Source: Gluconobacter potus
GTDB taxonomy: Bacteria; Pseudomonadota; Alphaproteobacteria; Acetobacterales; Acetobacteraceae
NCBI RefSeq assembly: GCF_015244705.1
Contig: NZ_JABCQF010000001.1
Coordinates: 806,001 to 870,000 of the forward strand
Direction: 5' to 3'
Length of the DNA stretch: 64,000 bases
The notes under the pieces were generated by a model. It worked only from the letters and a program-made list of their open reading frames with translations. It was not told the DNA's origin and searched no databases. Shown here in pieces: positions 47,364-55,945 of the stretch. Numbering within the stretch: the stretch's first letter is position 1; each line of letters begins with the position of its first letter. A program made the translations under genes and the position numbers.

Positions 47364-48716
47364 TTGCGGTCCGTTTCCACCTCTTGTCCGGAACGCGCCC
47401 TGCATATTTTCGTCTCCCTTTTCCACGTTGATCCGGTTTCTCTCTGCCTGGCGTTTCTGGTCGTTCCTGCCTGTGTGCAGGCGATGCAGCCGGGGCGGGC
47501 TGGGAGAGCCGTGGTTCTCTGTGTGGCGGCGCTGGGTGCGGTGCTGGGCCTGTCGCCAGCCGTTCAGGCTGTTGCGCTGGGCGTGATTGCGGCGCAGGAC
47601 CGGGAAGCCTGTCCGGCAGTCTGGAGCGTTCCGGCTCTGCTGTTGTCCGTGCTGTTTCCTGCCCAGACATTCGTCGTGCTGGCAGTGCTGCCGGTCCTGT
47701 TCTGGTCCGCGCTGGTGCGCCGGCCTGACGGGGGGCAGGAGGGCGGGGCATTTTCCGCCGTGATGGGTATTCTGGGCGTATCGCTGGTCTGGCATGCGCC
47801 GACGGCGGTTTCAGCAGAACTCGTTGCGGGGCTTGGGGCCGCTGTGATCGGGCTGCTGGGCCGGTCTGTGCTCGGGGCCTGCCGTCCGGGAGATCTGGGG
47901 CTTTTGCGCCCTGTTCTTCTGATGGTTCTGGTCGTGGCGGCGCAGGCGGAAGGTCTTGCGGTCTGTGCCCGGATTGCACTGGAAGCCACACTTCTCGATC
48001 TCTCACTGCTGGTTCTGACGGCCGCACTGGTGCGCGTGTTTCCGGTGCTGTCGGTGTTGCGGCTGCCGTTTCCGCCTTTGCCGGGGCTGGTTGTCCTGTG
48101 GCTCGGGATTCATGCCGCGCTTGGTATGGCGGCGGGTGTCGAGGGGTGGAGCGTGCTTGGGGTGGCGGTTGCCCTGCTGCTCGGCCTGCTTGGTCTGTCG
48201 GATATCCTTGTTGTGGGGCGGGTGTTCCGTGCGTGGCAGGGGCGTGTTTCGGGCGTTTCCGTCCTGCTGGTGGGGGCTGGAAGTCTGCTGCTGCCCGCTC
48301 TGGTGTTCGGAATGGTGAGCCCGGTCCTGCATTTCGTGGGTGGGGAGTGGGTCTGGCCTGTCTGGCGTATGGGCGGCGGCGATGGCGCCTCTCTGCGCTT
48401 GCCGGCTTTCGTGCTGACGGGGGCGGTTCTGTGGTGTGTGCTGGTGCGTCCATGGCGGGTTGTCGGAGGGATCGTGCAGACGGCCTCCACGCTTCTTCCT
48501 GCGCTGGGAAACCTGCTTTCGGTCGGAGACGGTCTGTTTGAGGAAGCGCCGTCCCTGGGATGGAAAATGCGCTGCGTCATTGTGGCGGGGCGGCGGCGTT
48601 TCAGGGCGCTTGGCGGCGTAAAGGCTCCTGTTCTTCCCGATCTGCGTCAGGGCGCGGTGGGGCTCTGGCTCGTGCTTCTTGGCCTCGTTCTGGCGGTGCT
48701 GGGAGTGATGGCGTGA
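47364..48716 (+). CDS. HyfB/NuoL-like antiporter-type membrane subunit, divergent
   Basis: A 450-residue very hydrophobic protein with about 12 membrane segments. Assignment rests on its place in a hyfB-C-E-F-G-I order and on one recognisable block, LPFPPLPGLVVLWLG (about 234-248), which mirrors the LPP-x-x-GF-x-x-EWL motif of HyfB/Mrp-type subunits but with Leu245 in place of the charged residue. It is much shorter than HyfB (about 670). The TTG start at 47364 is uncertain and no good ribosome site is visible. The stop overlaps the next start (TGATG). Confidence 0.6.
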   Translation: MRSVSTSCPERALHIFVSLFHVDPVSLCLAFLVVPACVQAMQPGRAGRAVVLCVAALGAVLGLSPAVQAVALGVIAAQDREACPAVWSVPALLLSVLFPAQTFVVLAVLPVLFWSALVRRPDGGQEGGAFSAVMGILGVSLVWHAPTAVSAELVAGLGAAVIGLLGRSVLGACRPGDLGLLRPVLLMVLVVAAQAEGLAVCARIALEATLLDLSLLVLTAALVRVFPVLSVLRLPFPPLPGLVVLWLGIHAALGMAAGVEGWSVLGVAVALLLGLLGLSDILVVGRVFRAWQGRVSGVSVLLVGAGSLLLPALVFGMVSPVLHFVGGEWVWPVWRMGGGDGASLRLPAFVLTGAVLWCVLVRPWRVVGGIVQTASTLLPALGNLLSVGDGLFEEAPSLGWKMRCVIVAGRRRFRALGGVKAPVLPDLRQGAVGLWLVLLGLVLAVLGVMA

Positions 48717-49585
48717 TGGGGCATGAGATCGGACTGATCCTGCTGTCGGTGCTGGAAGCGCTGTTTCAACTGGGGCTGCTTCTCATTCTGGCGCCCGTAA
48801 TGGGCTGGTGTCTGGACAGTCTGCCGTTCTGGCTGGCGGGACGGTCGGTCGGGACAGTGCGGTTCCGTCTGTTGCAGGCGGTGCGTTTCTGGAGATCGCT
48901 GTTTCAGGTTCCGCTGGGCGGGCGTCCGGCGCTGGCGCTGACGGCGGGTGTGCTGACGCTTGTGTGTCTGCCAGCGGTCACGACGGGATCGGGGCTGTCG
49001 TCGCTGGCTGATCCGCTTGTTATCGGACTGGTCGTGCTGCTGGGGCGCGGATTTCTGGGGCCGGGCCTGGTGCAGGGTGAGGCGGCGCGGCTGATGCCTG
49101 CGGTTCTGCTCCTGTGTCTGACCGAGGCCCTGATTGCTCTGGCCGCGCCGGGAACGGACGGTCTGTCTGGCCTGTGCGCGATGCTGCATATCGAGCCTGA
49201 GCCGGGCCTGGAAGGGGCGCTTGCGGCCTGTGCGCTGGCGCTTGGAATTGCCTGTCCGCCTTTGCGTTCGGATGATGTGACGCAGATGCTGTCCGGATTG
49301 CGGGACCGGCATGAACGTGAGGCCGCGCGTAGTATTGCCGATGTGCTGAACTGCGGCTGGCTGCTGCTGCTGGGGGACCTGGCGCTGCCGGTGAGCGTGG
49401 GGCTGGCGCAGGGTGGTGTGCAGGGCTGGTGGCTCGGGTTGCTGGCGCTGGGTGGACGGCTGGCACTGACCGTAGCTGTGGCGGTCGGGCTGCGTCTGAT
49501 GGCGCAGGAACGGAGTGCCCGGCTGACGGCGCTGTTCGCGGGTGTGGCGCTTCTTCTGGCTCTGGCGGGGAGGTTCGGCACATGA
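48716..49585 (+). CDS. HyfC/NuoH-like membrane subunit, divergent
   Basis: A 289-residue membrane protein with about eight hydrophobic segments. Its C-terminal block DDVTQMLSGLRDRHEREAA then RSIADVLNCGWLL resembles the cytoplasmic loop of HyfC/NuoH, where acidic and arginine residues face the quinone-like cavity. Similarity elsewhere is weak, so the call depends partly on gene order. The ATG shares one base with the upstream stop. Confidence 0.62.
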   Translation: MGHEIGLILLSVLEALFQLGLLLILAPVMGWCLDSLPFWLAGRSVGTVRFRLLQAVRFWRSLFQVPLGGRPALALTAGVLTLVCLPAVTTGSGLSSLADPLVIGLVVLLGRGFLGPGLVQGEAARLMPAVLLLCLTEALIALAAPGTDGLSGLCAMLHIEPEPGLEGALAACALALGIACPPLRSDDVTQMLSGLRDRHEREAARSIADVLNCGWLLLLGDLALPVSVGLAQGGVQGWWLGLLALGGRLALTVAVAVGLRLMAQERSARLTALFAGVALLLALAGRFGT

Positions 49586-50103
49586 TCGTCGGATTTGGAT
49601 TGCTGCTGCTTCTGGCGCTGGCAGGTCTGGGCAAGGACGGGCGGGGGCTGCCGCTTTACGGGGCGGTCTGTGCTTTTGCGGGGGCGACGGTCTGTTCGGG
49701 GCTGCTGGCGCTGCTGACGTCCGCGGCTCTGGTCGGGCTGAATGTGCTGGCCTGGGCCTGGCTGCGGCGGTTTGCGCCTGAAGCGCCGGACCGGGCGGCT
49801 GTTCTGCCGGTTGTCGGGACGCTTGTGCTGCTGCTCGCGCTCGGGCTGTCCGGTGCGGGGCTGGGTCTCGCGCCGGTGCTGGGCGCGGGGGCGGTTCTGG
49901 CCGGCCTTTGCGGCGCTGCGTGGGGGACGCCGCTGGTTCAGTTCACGGGGCTTCTGCGTGCCGCGGACGGGCTGGTTGTCGTGGCCTGCGTGCTGCATTC
50001 ATGGCCGCTTTTTGCGGCGGCGCTGAGCCTGTGGGGTGTTCTGGCGGCGCTCGGTGTGACGCTTCTGCCGCGTCTGGCGTGGCGCAGGGTGGAGGACGTC
50101 TGA
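49582..50103 (+). CDS. HyfE-like small membrane subunit, divergent
   Basis: A 173-residue Leu/Ala/Gly-rich protein with about six hydrophobic segments and almost no charge. HyfE is a fusion of NuoK-like and other helices of about 216 residues; this one is shorter. Identification is by position between the HyfC-like and HyfF-like genes. A four-base ATGA overlap joins it to the preceding gene. Confidence 0.5.
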   Translation: MIVGFGLLLLLALAGLGKDGRGLPLYGAVCAFAGATVCSGLLALLTSAALVGLNVLAWAWLRRFAPEAPDRAAVLPVVGTLVLLLALGLSGAGLGLAPVLGAGAVLAGLCGAAWGTPLVQFTGLLRAADGLVVVACVLHSWPLFAAALSLWGVLAALGVTLLPRLAWRRVEDV

Positions 50104-51191
50104 TGCATCCGCTTGCTCCTGTTGGAACGCTGTTTGCCGTAACGGTCTGGCCGCTTCTGGCGGCGTTCCTGCTCCTTCTGACGCCGGAAAACCGCCAGTC
50201 TGCCAGCAGTCTGACCTTCGCTGTGGCCGGGCTCCTCATTACGCCGCTGGCTGTGTGGCTCATGCCGGGAACGGATGCGCTGGCGGCGGCGTGTTCGTGC
50301 ATCGTGACGGCCATTCCGCTGCTTTTGCCGCAGGCTCAGGACCGGACCGGGCGCATCCTGCCGTTTCTGGTGACGGGCTGTGCGCTTCTGGCGCTGAACA
50401 TTCACTCGGCTTTTGCCGTGACGGTCCTGTGTGGTGCGGGAACGGTTCTTTTGGCCTGGCGCGAAGGGCGTGGGCCCCGCAAGGCGCTTGTTGTCTGGGA
50501 TATGGCGCGCAGCCGGCTGGGCGGTGTGGTGCTGGGGCTTCTGGGAGCGTCGCTTCTGCCGATGCAGCAGTCGTCGCTTGGTGCGGTACTGCTGACGGTT
50601 GGGCTGTGCATGGTGGCGGGGCTTGGACCATCGCCAGCTCCGGCGCCTGAGGCAGCACTTCTGGATACGGGGCTGCGGTTTTCGGTACTCATGCTGATGT
50701 TCCGGCTGAGTGCGTATCCGTTGGTTCATCTGCTGATGCTGATCGCGGGGTTTGGGACGATCATCATGCTCGTCTCGTCGCGGTCTTCGGGGCGGAACAT
50801 GTCCCTGCCGATGCTGTCTGCCTTCGGGGCCCTGGCAGCTGCGACCGGGGAAGGCACGACGCTGGTCCTGCTGCTGCTTGCGGCGCTCGGGCTTGCGGTT
50901 CTGGACCTGCGCGGGGCAGAGGGCGAGGACGGGATCGCGGCCGGAGCCGCGCCCTGGCCGGTGTTCTGTGCGCTTGTCGGGATCGGGCGTTCGCTTGAAA
51001 CCGGGCAGCTTGTTCTGCTGGTGGTGTGTCTGCTGCCCGCTCTGTGGTCGGTACGGCACAGGACGCTTCTGCCGGCGTTTGTGCGGGGAGAGCGGGGCAT
51101 GGTGGCCGTGATGCAGGCGGTTCTGCTGCTGGGGGGGCTGTGTGGTCCGCTGTTTCTGGCCTGGCATCCGGTGACGGGGTGGCGACCATGA
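50103..51191 (+). CDS. HyfF-like antiporter-type membrane subunit, shortened
   Basis: A 362-residue membrane protein with about ten hydrophobic segments. The block LLDTGLRFSVLMLMFRLSAYPLVHLLMLIAGFGT-like region (about 181-215) matches the AHAPAPVSALLSG to NVGLYALLR zone of HyfF/NuoN subunits only in outline. The usual lysines of the proton channel are not evident, and the protein is well short of HyfF (about 520). The start overlaps the previous stop by one base. Confidence 0.52.
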   Translation: MHPLAPVGTLFAVTVWPLLAAFLLLLTPENRQSASSLTFAVAGLLITPLAVWLMPGTDALAAACSCIVTAIPLLLPQAQDRTGRILPFLVTGCALLALNIHSAFAVTVLCGAGTVLLAWREGRGPRKALVVWDMARSRLGGVVLGLLGASLLPMQQSSLGAVLLTVGLCMVAGLGPSPAPAPEAALLDTGLRFSVLMLMFRLSAYPLVHLLMLIAGFGTIIMLVSSRSSGRNMSLPMLSAFGALAAATGEGTTLVLLLLAALGLAVLDLRGAEGEDGIAAGAAPWPVFCALVGIGRSLETGQLVLLVVCLLPALWSVRHRTLLPAFVRGERGMVAVMQAVLLLGGLCGPLFLAWHPVTGWRP

Positions 51192-52627
51192 TGGGGATGG
51201 GGCGGATCATCCGCAGCGGCGAGCGGGTTGCGCTGTCGCATTATCATCTCGATGCTGAACAGTGGAGCGCGATGCTGTCTGCGCCGGGTGCGACGCTGCC
51301 GCTGATATCCTGCTGGGCGGATGATGCCCGTGCCTATGTGCTCCTGCTGGAGGGGGATCGTCCGCTTCTGGCGAGTACGGCGGTGGAAGAGCGGCGTTAT
51401 CTTGCGCCGTCCTCGCGTTTTGCCGGGGCCGAGTGGGGTGAGCGCGTGGCGTATGACCTCTATGGCGTGGAAGCGATGGATGCCCGCGGGAACGGAGCAC
51501 CGGCGCTGGATGAGGGTGGCTGGACGTCCACCTGGCCGCTGTCGTCCCGTCCGGGGCCGGCGGCGGGAGGATTGCGGCCGCTGGCGGGAAGCCATCTGCT
51601 GCGTCCTGAGCAGACGGGGCTGAGCGGCCCCCTGGAACTGTCCTTCGAGGTTCTGAAGGGGAAGGTCCGGAGTGTGGAGGTCTGTGCGGGCGGCGCGCAT
51701 CGCGGGGTCGTGTCGCGCCTGCTGGGACGGACGCCGGAAGAGGCCATGCCGCTGGTGTCGCGGATGACAGCGGGCGGGTTCGTGGCGCATCCGCTGGCTT
51801 TTGCGCGGGCTGTGGCGCAGGCGCGCGGGCTGGTTCCGGGGCCTGGTATCCGGGATGTCTGGATGGTGCTGCTGGAGATCGAACGGATGTCGCTTCATCT
51901 GTTCGACATGGCCCGGACGGCGCGGGGCGTGGATGCGGAGCTGCTCGCGACGCATTGCGATCATGCGCGGGAAGCCATCGCGCGGGCCTGTGCGGAGCAG
52001 GGCGTTTCCCGCCGTCTGATGGATATGGTGGCCTGTGACGGGTTTCGGGATGGGCTCGAGATCGTGCCGCTGGCTCAGGCCGTTCATGCGGCGATGCAGC
52101 CGCGTCTTGCGGCGCTGGAAGAGCTTCACCGGGTTTTTGCGCCACGTCTGGACGGGTTTGCGGTTCTGGATGTACGGCTGGCCGAGCGTTTTGCCGTGGG
52201 GGGCGTGACCGGGCGCGCGAGCGGTCGCAGCATGGACATGCGGCGACGGGAAGCAGGGATGCGGCTGGAGGCGTTGCGGGCGACAGGATCGAGCCAGGGC
52301 GATGCCCGGGCGCGTGAAGGGCTGCGGCTTGCGGAAATCCGCGATTCCCTGAAGCTGCTGGAGCGGATCCTGGGGAGTATCGGTCTGGAAGACGACGAGC
52401 CGGCGCCGGACCGGACGGATGAGGGCATTGGCGTGGCCGAGGGCGCGCGCGGAGACGTGTGGTACTGGGTGCGCTTGAAAGACGGGCGGATCGAGAGCCT
52501 GCATGTGCGGGACCCGGGCGTATCGCTTCTGCCGGTTCTGGGCGCGATGCTGCGGGGCTATCCCGTCAGCCGGGTGCCGGCGGCTCTGGGCTCGATCGGG
52601 ATTTCACCGGCGGGGATTGCGCTGTGA
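51188..52627 (+). CDS. HyfG-like large subunit (NuoC-NuoD fusion) lacking NiFe ligands
   Basis: A 479-residue protein. Residues 1-115 resemble the 30-kDa NuoC-like domain (RFAGAEWGERVAYDLYGVEA). The rest follows the 49-kDa/hydrogenase large-subunit fold: VLLEIERMSLHLFDMARTA (227-245), VTGRASG (340-346), LAEIRDSLKLLERIL (381-395) and GDVWYWVRLKDGRIES (422-437). Where hydrogenases have a CGxC motif this reads SRMTAGGFVAH (191-201), and the C-terminal CxxC is replaced by RDPGVSLLP (441-449). It therefore cannot hold a NiFe centre. The start overlaps the upstream stop by four bases. Confidence 0.85.
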   Translation: MMGMGRIIRSGERVALSHYHLDAEQWSAMLSAPGATLPLISCWADDARAYVLLLEGDRPLLASTAVEERRYLAPSSRFAGAEWGERVAYDLYGVEAMDARGNGAPALDEGGWTSTWPLSSRPGPAAGGLRPLAGSHLLRPEQTGLSGPLELSFEVLKGKVRSVEVCAGGAHRGVVSRLLGRTPEEAMPLVSRMTAGGFVAHPLAFARAVAQARGLVPGPGIRDVWMVLLEIERMSLHLFDMARTARGVDAELLATHCDHAREAIARACAEQGVSRRLMDMVACDGFRDGLEIVPLAQAVHAAMQPRLAALEELHRVFAPRLDGFAVLDVRLAERFAVGGVTGRASGRSMDMRRREAGMRLEALRATGSSQGDARAREGLRLAEIRDSLKLLERILGSIGLEDDEPAPDRTDEGIGVAEGARGDVWYWVRLKDGRIESLHVRDPGVSLLPVLGAMLRGYPVSRVPAALGSIGISPAGIAL

Positions 52628-53109
52628 AGACTGTGCAACGGACGGGGCCTCTGAGCCTGCTGTACGCTTTCATGGATGCAACGCGCGGGCGGGCGTCTGT
52701 GGAAGGAGAAGTTCCGCGGCGGGAGCGGCCGATCGGACTGTATGTCCTTGAGACCGGTGGGTGCGAGGGATGCTTCATGGAGATCGAGTCCCTCAATGGC
52801 AGTGCGTTCGCGCTGGAGCAGGCGGGTTTTGTCTGTGTGAGCGATCCGGCGGACGCGGACTGGCTGTTGCTGACGGGGGCCGTGACGCGGGTCTGTGCTG
52901 AAATGGTGGACCGGGTGTGGCGGGCCATGCCGCCGGGCCGGAGCCTGATTGCTGTGGGCGCCTGCGCGGTGGATGGCGGGCCTTTTCCGGCCGGTTATGC
53001 GACGCTGGGTGGGTTACAAGCGCTGACGCCGGTGCGGCGTTCGATTGCGGGATGTCCGCCGTCGCCGGACGATATTCTGCGGGCTTTGCAGGAACTGGCG
53101 CAGGTCTGA
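52624..53109 (+). CDS. HyfI/NuoB-like small subunit with complete N2-type cluster ligands
   Basis: A 161-residue protein of the NuoB/HyfI family. All four 4Fe-4S ligands are present: Cys47 and Cys50 in ETGGCEGCFMEIESL, Cys113 in GACAVDGGPF and Cys144 in IAGCPPSPDDIL. An extra Cys91 follows TGAVTRV. An electron-accepting cluster next to the large subunit is therefore likely. The GTG start overlaps the previous stop by four bases. Last gene of the cluster; 165 bases without recognisable content separate it from the ROK gene. Confidence 0.9.
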   Translation: MKTVQRTGPLSLLYAFMDATRGRASVEGEVPRRERPIGLYVLETGGCEGCFMEIESLNGSAFALEQAGFVCVSDPADADWLLLTGAVTRVCAEMVDRVWRAMPPGRSLIAVGACAVDGGPFPAGYATLGGLQALTPVRRSIAGCPPSPDDILRALQELAQV

Positions 53110-53274
53110 ACGGTTTGTCCGGACGCGGGAATTTTCCTGAAACAACGAAGTTTTGTCCCCCGACGGCTTGCCGTAACACGGTTTCGCGTTAAAGCAGACG
53201 GACGCACTGGATGCGTTTTCCATGAGGTTCGGTCGCCTGTCTTTCAGGTCACCGTATAGAGCACAGGGCTAGAG

Positions 53275-54210
53275 ATGGCTGATTATCGCCTTGGAATTGA
53301 TCTTGGTGGCACGAAGATCGAAATTGCCGTTCTGAACCGTTCGGGCGATCTCGTCCTGCGTGAACGCATTCCCAATCCCGGTATCTATAATGAAGCCGTT
53401 CTGGCCATTCGTGATCTGGTGACGGATGTGGACCGTCGTCTGGGTGCGGTGCCGAGCCACCGCGTTTCGGCCGGACAGCATACGTCCACGCTGGGCATCG
53501 GCATCCCGGGATCAATCTCCCCCGAGACCGGGTTGATTAAGAACGCCAATGCGACCTGGCTGAACAACCAGCCTTTCGGTCAGGATGTAGAATCTGCGCT
53601 GGCGCGTCCGGTCCGGACGGAAAATGATGCGAACTGCTTTGCCTTGTCCGAGGCAGCTGATGGTGCGGCCAAGGGCATGCTGACGGTGTTCGGTGTCATT
53701 ATCGGAACCGGCATGGGCGCGGGCATCGTCAATAACGGCCGTGTTCTTGAAGGGCGTCATCACATTGCAGGCGAGTGGGGGCATCTGCCTCTGCCCTGGC
53801 CGACGGAAGAGGACGCGCCTCCACGCGAATGTTTCTGTGGCAACAAGGGCTGTATGGAGCGCTATCTGAGCGGTCCGGCCCTGGCGGTGGATTGGAAGGG
53901 GCCGGGTCACCGCAATACAGCCGGGATCGAGGAGGCGGCTGCCAATGGCGATCAGGCTGCGATTGCGGCGCTGGGCCGTTATACCGAGCGTTTCGCACGG
54001 GCCTGTGCGATGGTCATCAACTTCCTTGATCCGGATGTGATCGTCCTCGGTGGTGGCGTGTCCAACCTGCATACGCTGTATGAGCGCGTGCCGCCGCTTC
54101 TGGCCAAACATGTGATCACGCCGGTCTGCACGACGCCGATCGTACGGAACAAGCATGGTGACAGCTCGGGTGTGCGTGGCGCGGCATGGCTGTGGGACGT
54201 GACGGAATAA
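53275..54210 (+). CDS. ROK family sugar kinase, fructokinase-like
   Basis: A 311-residue cytoplasmic hexose kinase. The phosphate-binding motif is DLGGTK (9-14), the catalytic Asp is in TENDAN (Asp118), and the ROK zinc site is His170 (GEWGH) with Cys186, Cys188 and Cys193 (CFCGNKGCMERYLSG). The overall pattern is close to bacterial fructokinase/Mak, plausible in an acetic acid bacterium that phosphorylates intracellular fructose; glucose or N-acetylhexosamine cannot be excluded. No glucose-facilitator gene adjoins. Confidence 0.9.
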   Translation: MADYRLGIDLGGTKIEIAVLNRSGDLVLRERIPNPGIYNEAVLAIRDLVTDVDRRLGAVPSHRVSAGQHTSTLGIGIPGSISPETGLIKNANATWLNNQPFGQDVESALARPVRTENDANCFALSEAADGAAKGMLTVFGVIIGTGMGAGIVNNGRVLEGRHHIAGEWGHLPLPWPTEEDAPPRECFCGNKGCMERYLSGPALAVDWKGPGHRNTAGIEEAAANGDQAAIAALGRYTERFARACAMVINFLDPDVIVLGGGVSNLHTLYERVPPLLAKHVITPVCTTPIVRNKHGDSSGVRGAAWLWDVTE

Positions 54211-54231
54211 GTCCGTCGCGCACTGGATATG

Positions 54232-54267
54232 AAAAAGGCCGCCCGGATGACCGGGCGGCCTTTTTTG
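54232..54267. terminator. Bidirectional Rho-independent terminator
   Basis: AAAAAGGCCGCCCGG and CCGGGCGGCCTTTTTT form a long stem with an ATGA loop. It lies 21 bases after the ROK kinase stop and 15 bases before the end of the convergent pssA gene, with A and T runs on the two sides, so it can serve both. Confidence 0.95.
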
Positions 54268-54282
54268 TTGGTTCGTTTTGGT

Positions 54283-55164
54283 TCAGGCGGGCTCTTCTTC
54301 CACCGTTTCCGACATTTCTTCCGCCGCCTGTTTCAGGCGGTGATAGGAGCGGCGGGAGAAGGGCAGGATCGCAATATAGAGCAGTCCTGCTCCCGCAAGA
54401 GCGCCCCAGGGGTCTGCGACCATAAGGGCGGCGTAGAGGCCGGTTCCCAGCATCAGGGGCAGGACGTAGCGCGCCGGGACCTTGAAATTCTTGAAGGACC
54501 AGACCGGCAGGGTCGAGACCAGAAGCAGGCCTGTAAAGATCAGGCAGACGGCCGAGACGATGGGCAGGCGGGCAAAGGCGGCCAGTCCCCCGGCATGCAG
54601 CCGGTCGGCCTCAAGGCCCAGGAAGACCGGGAACAGCACCAGCCCGGCTCCGGCAGGGGCGGGAACGCCCGTAAAGAAGCTGTAGGAATATTCCGGCTTA
54701 TCATCGTCATCGAGGCTCGCATTGAAGCGGGCGAGACGTAGCGCCATGCAGACCGTGAACAGGATGCAGGGGACGAAAGAGTAGCGCCCGGCATGTTCGA
54801 GCGACCACATCAGCAGCACGAAGGACGGTGCCACGCCGAAGCAGACGAAGTCCGACAGGCTGTCGAATTCCGCGCCGAAGCGGGTGGCGCCCTTGAGCAG
54901 GCGGGCGATCCGCCCGTCCAGGCCGTCGATACAGGCGGCGATCAGCAGCGCCACGGCCGCGGGTTCGAACTGGTGTTCGAGCGCGAAACGCATGCCGCTG
55001 AGCCCGGCGCAGAGGCCGAGCATCGTCATGATGTTGGGGATGAGGCGGTTGAACGACGGCCCCCGCACGCGGGTGCGGGGATTGCGCCCCATGCGTCGGA
55101 GCCTGCGTCGGATGCGGCGTCTTTTGGCGGGGCGGATGGGTTCAACCGTTGGCGGTGTGGTCAT
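54283..55164 (-). CDS. pssA: CDP-diacylglycerol--serine O-phosphatidyltransferase
   Basis: A 293-residue membrane enzyme making phosphatidylserine. A basic N-terminus (about 12-35, Arg-rich) precedes about eight membrane segments. The CDP-alcohol signature DG-x2-AR-x8-G-x3-D-x3-D is complete (Asp83, Gly84, Ala87, Arg88, Gly97, Asp101, Asp105). It follows psd by 14 bases on the same strand; together they make phosphatidylethanolamine. Confidence 0.94.
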   Translation of the reverse strand: MTTPPTVEPIRPAKRRRIRRRLRRMGRNPRTRVRGPSFNRLIPNIMTMLGLCAGLSGMRFALEHQFEPAAVALLIAACIDGLDGRIARLLKGATRFGAEFDSLSDFVCFGVAPSFVLLMWSLEHAGRYSFVPCILFTVCMALRLARFNASLDDDDKPEYSYSFFTGVPAPAGAGLVLFPVFLGLEADRLHAGGLAAFARLPIVSAVCLIFTGLLLVSTLPVWSFKNFKVPARYVLPLMLGTGLYAALMVADPWGALAGAGLLYIAILPFSRRSYHRLKQAAEEMSETVEEEPA

Positions 55165-55178
55165 GAACGGCGTCTGGC

Positions 55179-55856
55179 TCAGAGCTTCGCCAGGACAGTT
55201 TCGCCACCAACCATGGTCTGCCCTTCCACAACCAGGGGTTCAACGCCGGGCGGCAGATAGACATCCGTGCGTGAGCCGAAGCGGATCAGGCCGAAACGCT
55301 CGCCGGCTTCCACGCGGTCGCCTTCCTCGACGAAACACAGGATACGGCGGGCGATCAGCCCGGCGATCTGGACAACGCCGATGTTGCGACCGTCCGGCAG
55401 CGTCAGGCGCAGTTCGTTGCGCTCATTGTGTTCGGAGGCCTTGTCGAGGCTGGCATTGAGGAACTTGCCGGCGTGATAGGCAATCTTCGTCACTTCACCG
55501 GCGGCTGGCATGCGGTTGATGTGGACGTTCAGCACGGACAGGAACGTCGAGACGCGCCAGACCGGGGTGTGGCCCATTTCCAGAGCGGCAGGTGGGGTGA
55601 CGAGCGCGATGGATGTGATGCGGCCATCAGCGGAGGCCAGCACCAGATCCGTGCGCGGTGGCGGGACGCGCTTGGGATCGCGGAAGAAGTAGAGACAGAA
55701 CGCCGTGAAGGCGATGCCCGCGTTGCCCAGCAGGCGGGTAGGGCGCCAGGGCGTGGCCCGTCCGAGAAGCCCGACGAGTGAACCCGCGAGGAGAAAGGGA
55801 GTCGCGGCGCGATGCGGCGGCGACAGGACAAGCTTGAAGGACTGGATCAGCGACAT
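55179..55856 (-). CDS. psd: Phosphatidylserine decarboxylase
   Basis: A 225-residue short-form proenzyme converting phosphatidylserine to phosphatidylethanolamine. Self-cleavage should occur at Gly-Ser in [11 protein letters not shown] (Ser195), giving the pyruvoyl cofactor. Other conserved parts are [11 protein letters not shown] (about 57-67) and [13 protein letters not shown]. The ATG at 55856 gives the family length; a longer in-frame start adds a non-conserved leader. Upstream of pssA in an apparent operon. Confidence 0.94.
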   Translation of the reverse strand: MSLIQSFKLVLSPPHRAATPFLLAGSLVGLLGRATPWRPTRLLGNAGIAFTAFCLYFFRDPKRVPPPRTDLVLASADGRITSIALVTPPAALEMGHTPVWRVSTFLSVLNVHINRMPAAGEVTKIAYHAGKFLNASLDKASEHNERNELRLTLPDGRNIGVVQIAGLIARRILCFVEEGDRVEAGERFGLIRFGSRTDVYLPPGVEPLVVEGQTMVGGETVLAKL

Positions 55857-55945
55857 GGAACGCACTCTTACGGCACACGGCGGGAGGGTCAAGAATTCGC
55901 CACAAAGAAGGCGTTTTTCGGGCAGGTTTTCTGCTTCCGCCGCCT

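Noticed and set aside
47364-53109. Annotation as a functional NiFe hydrogenase-4
   Set aside because: The large subunit lacks all four NiFe-ligand cysteines, and no maturation genes are present.
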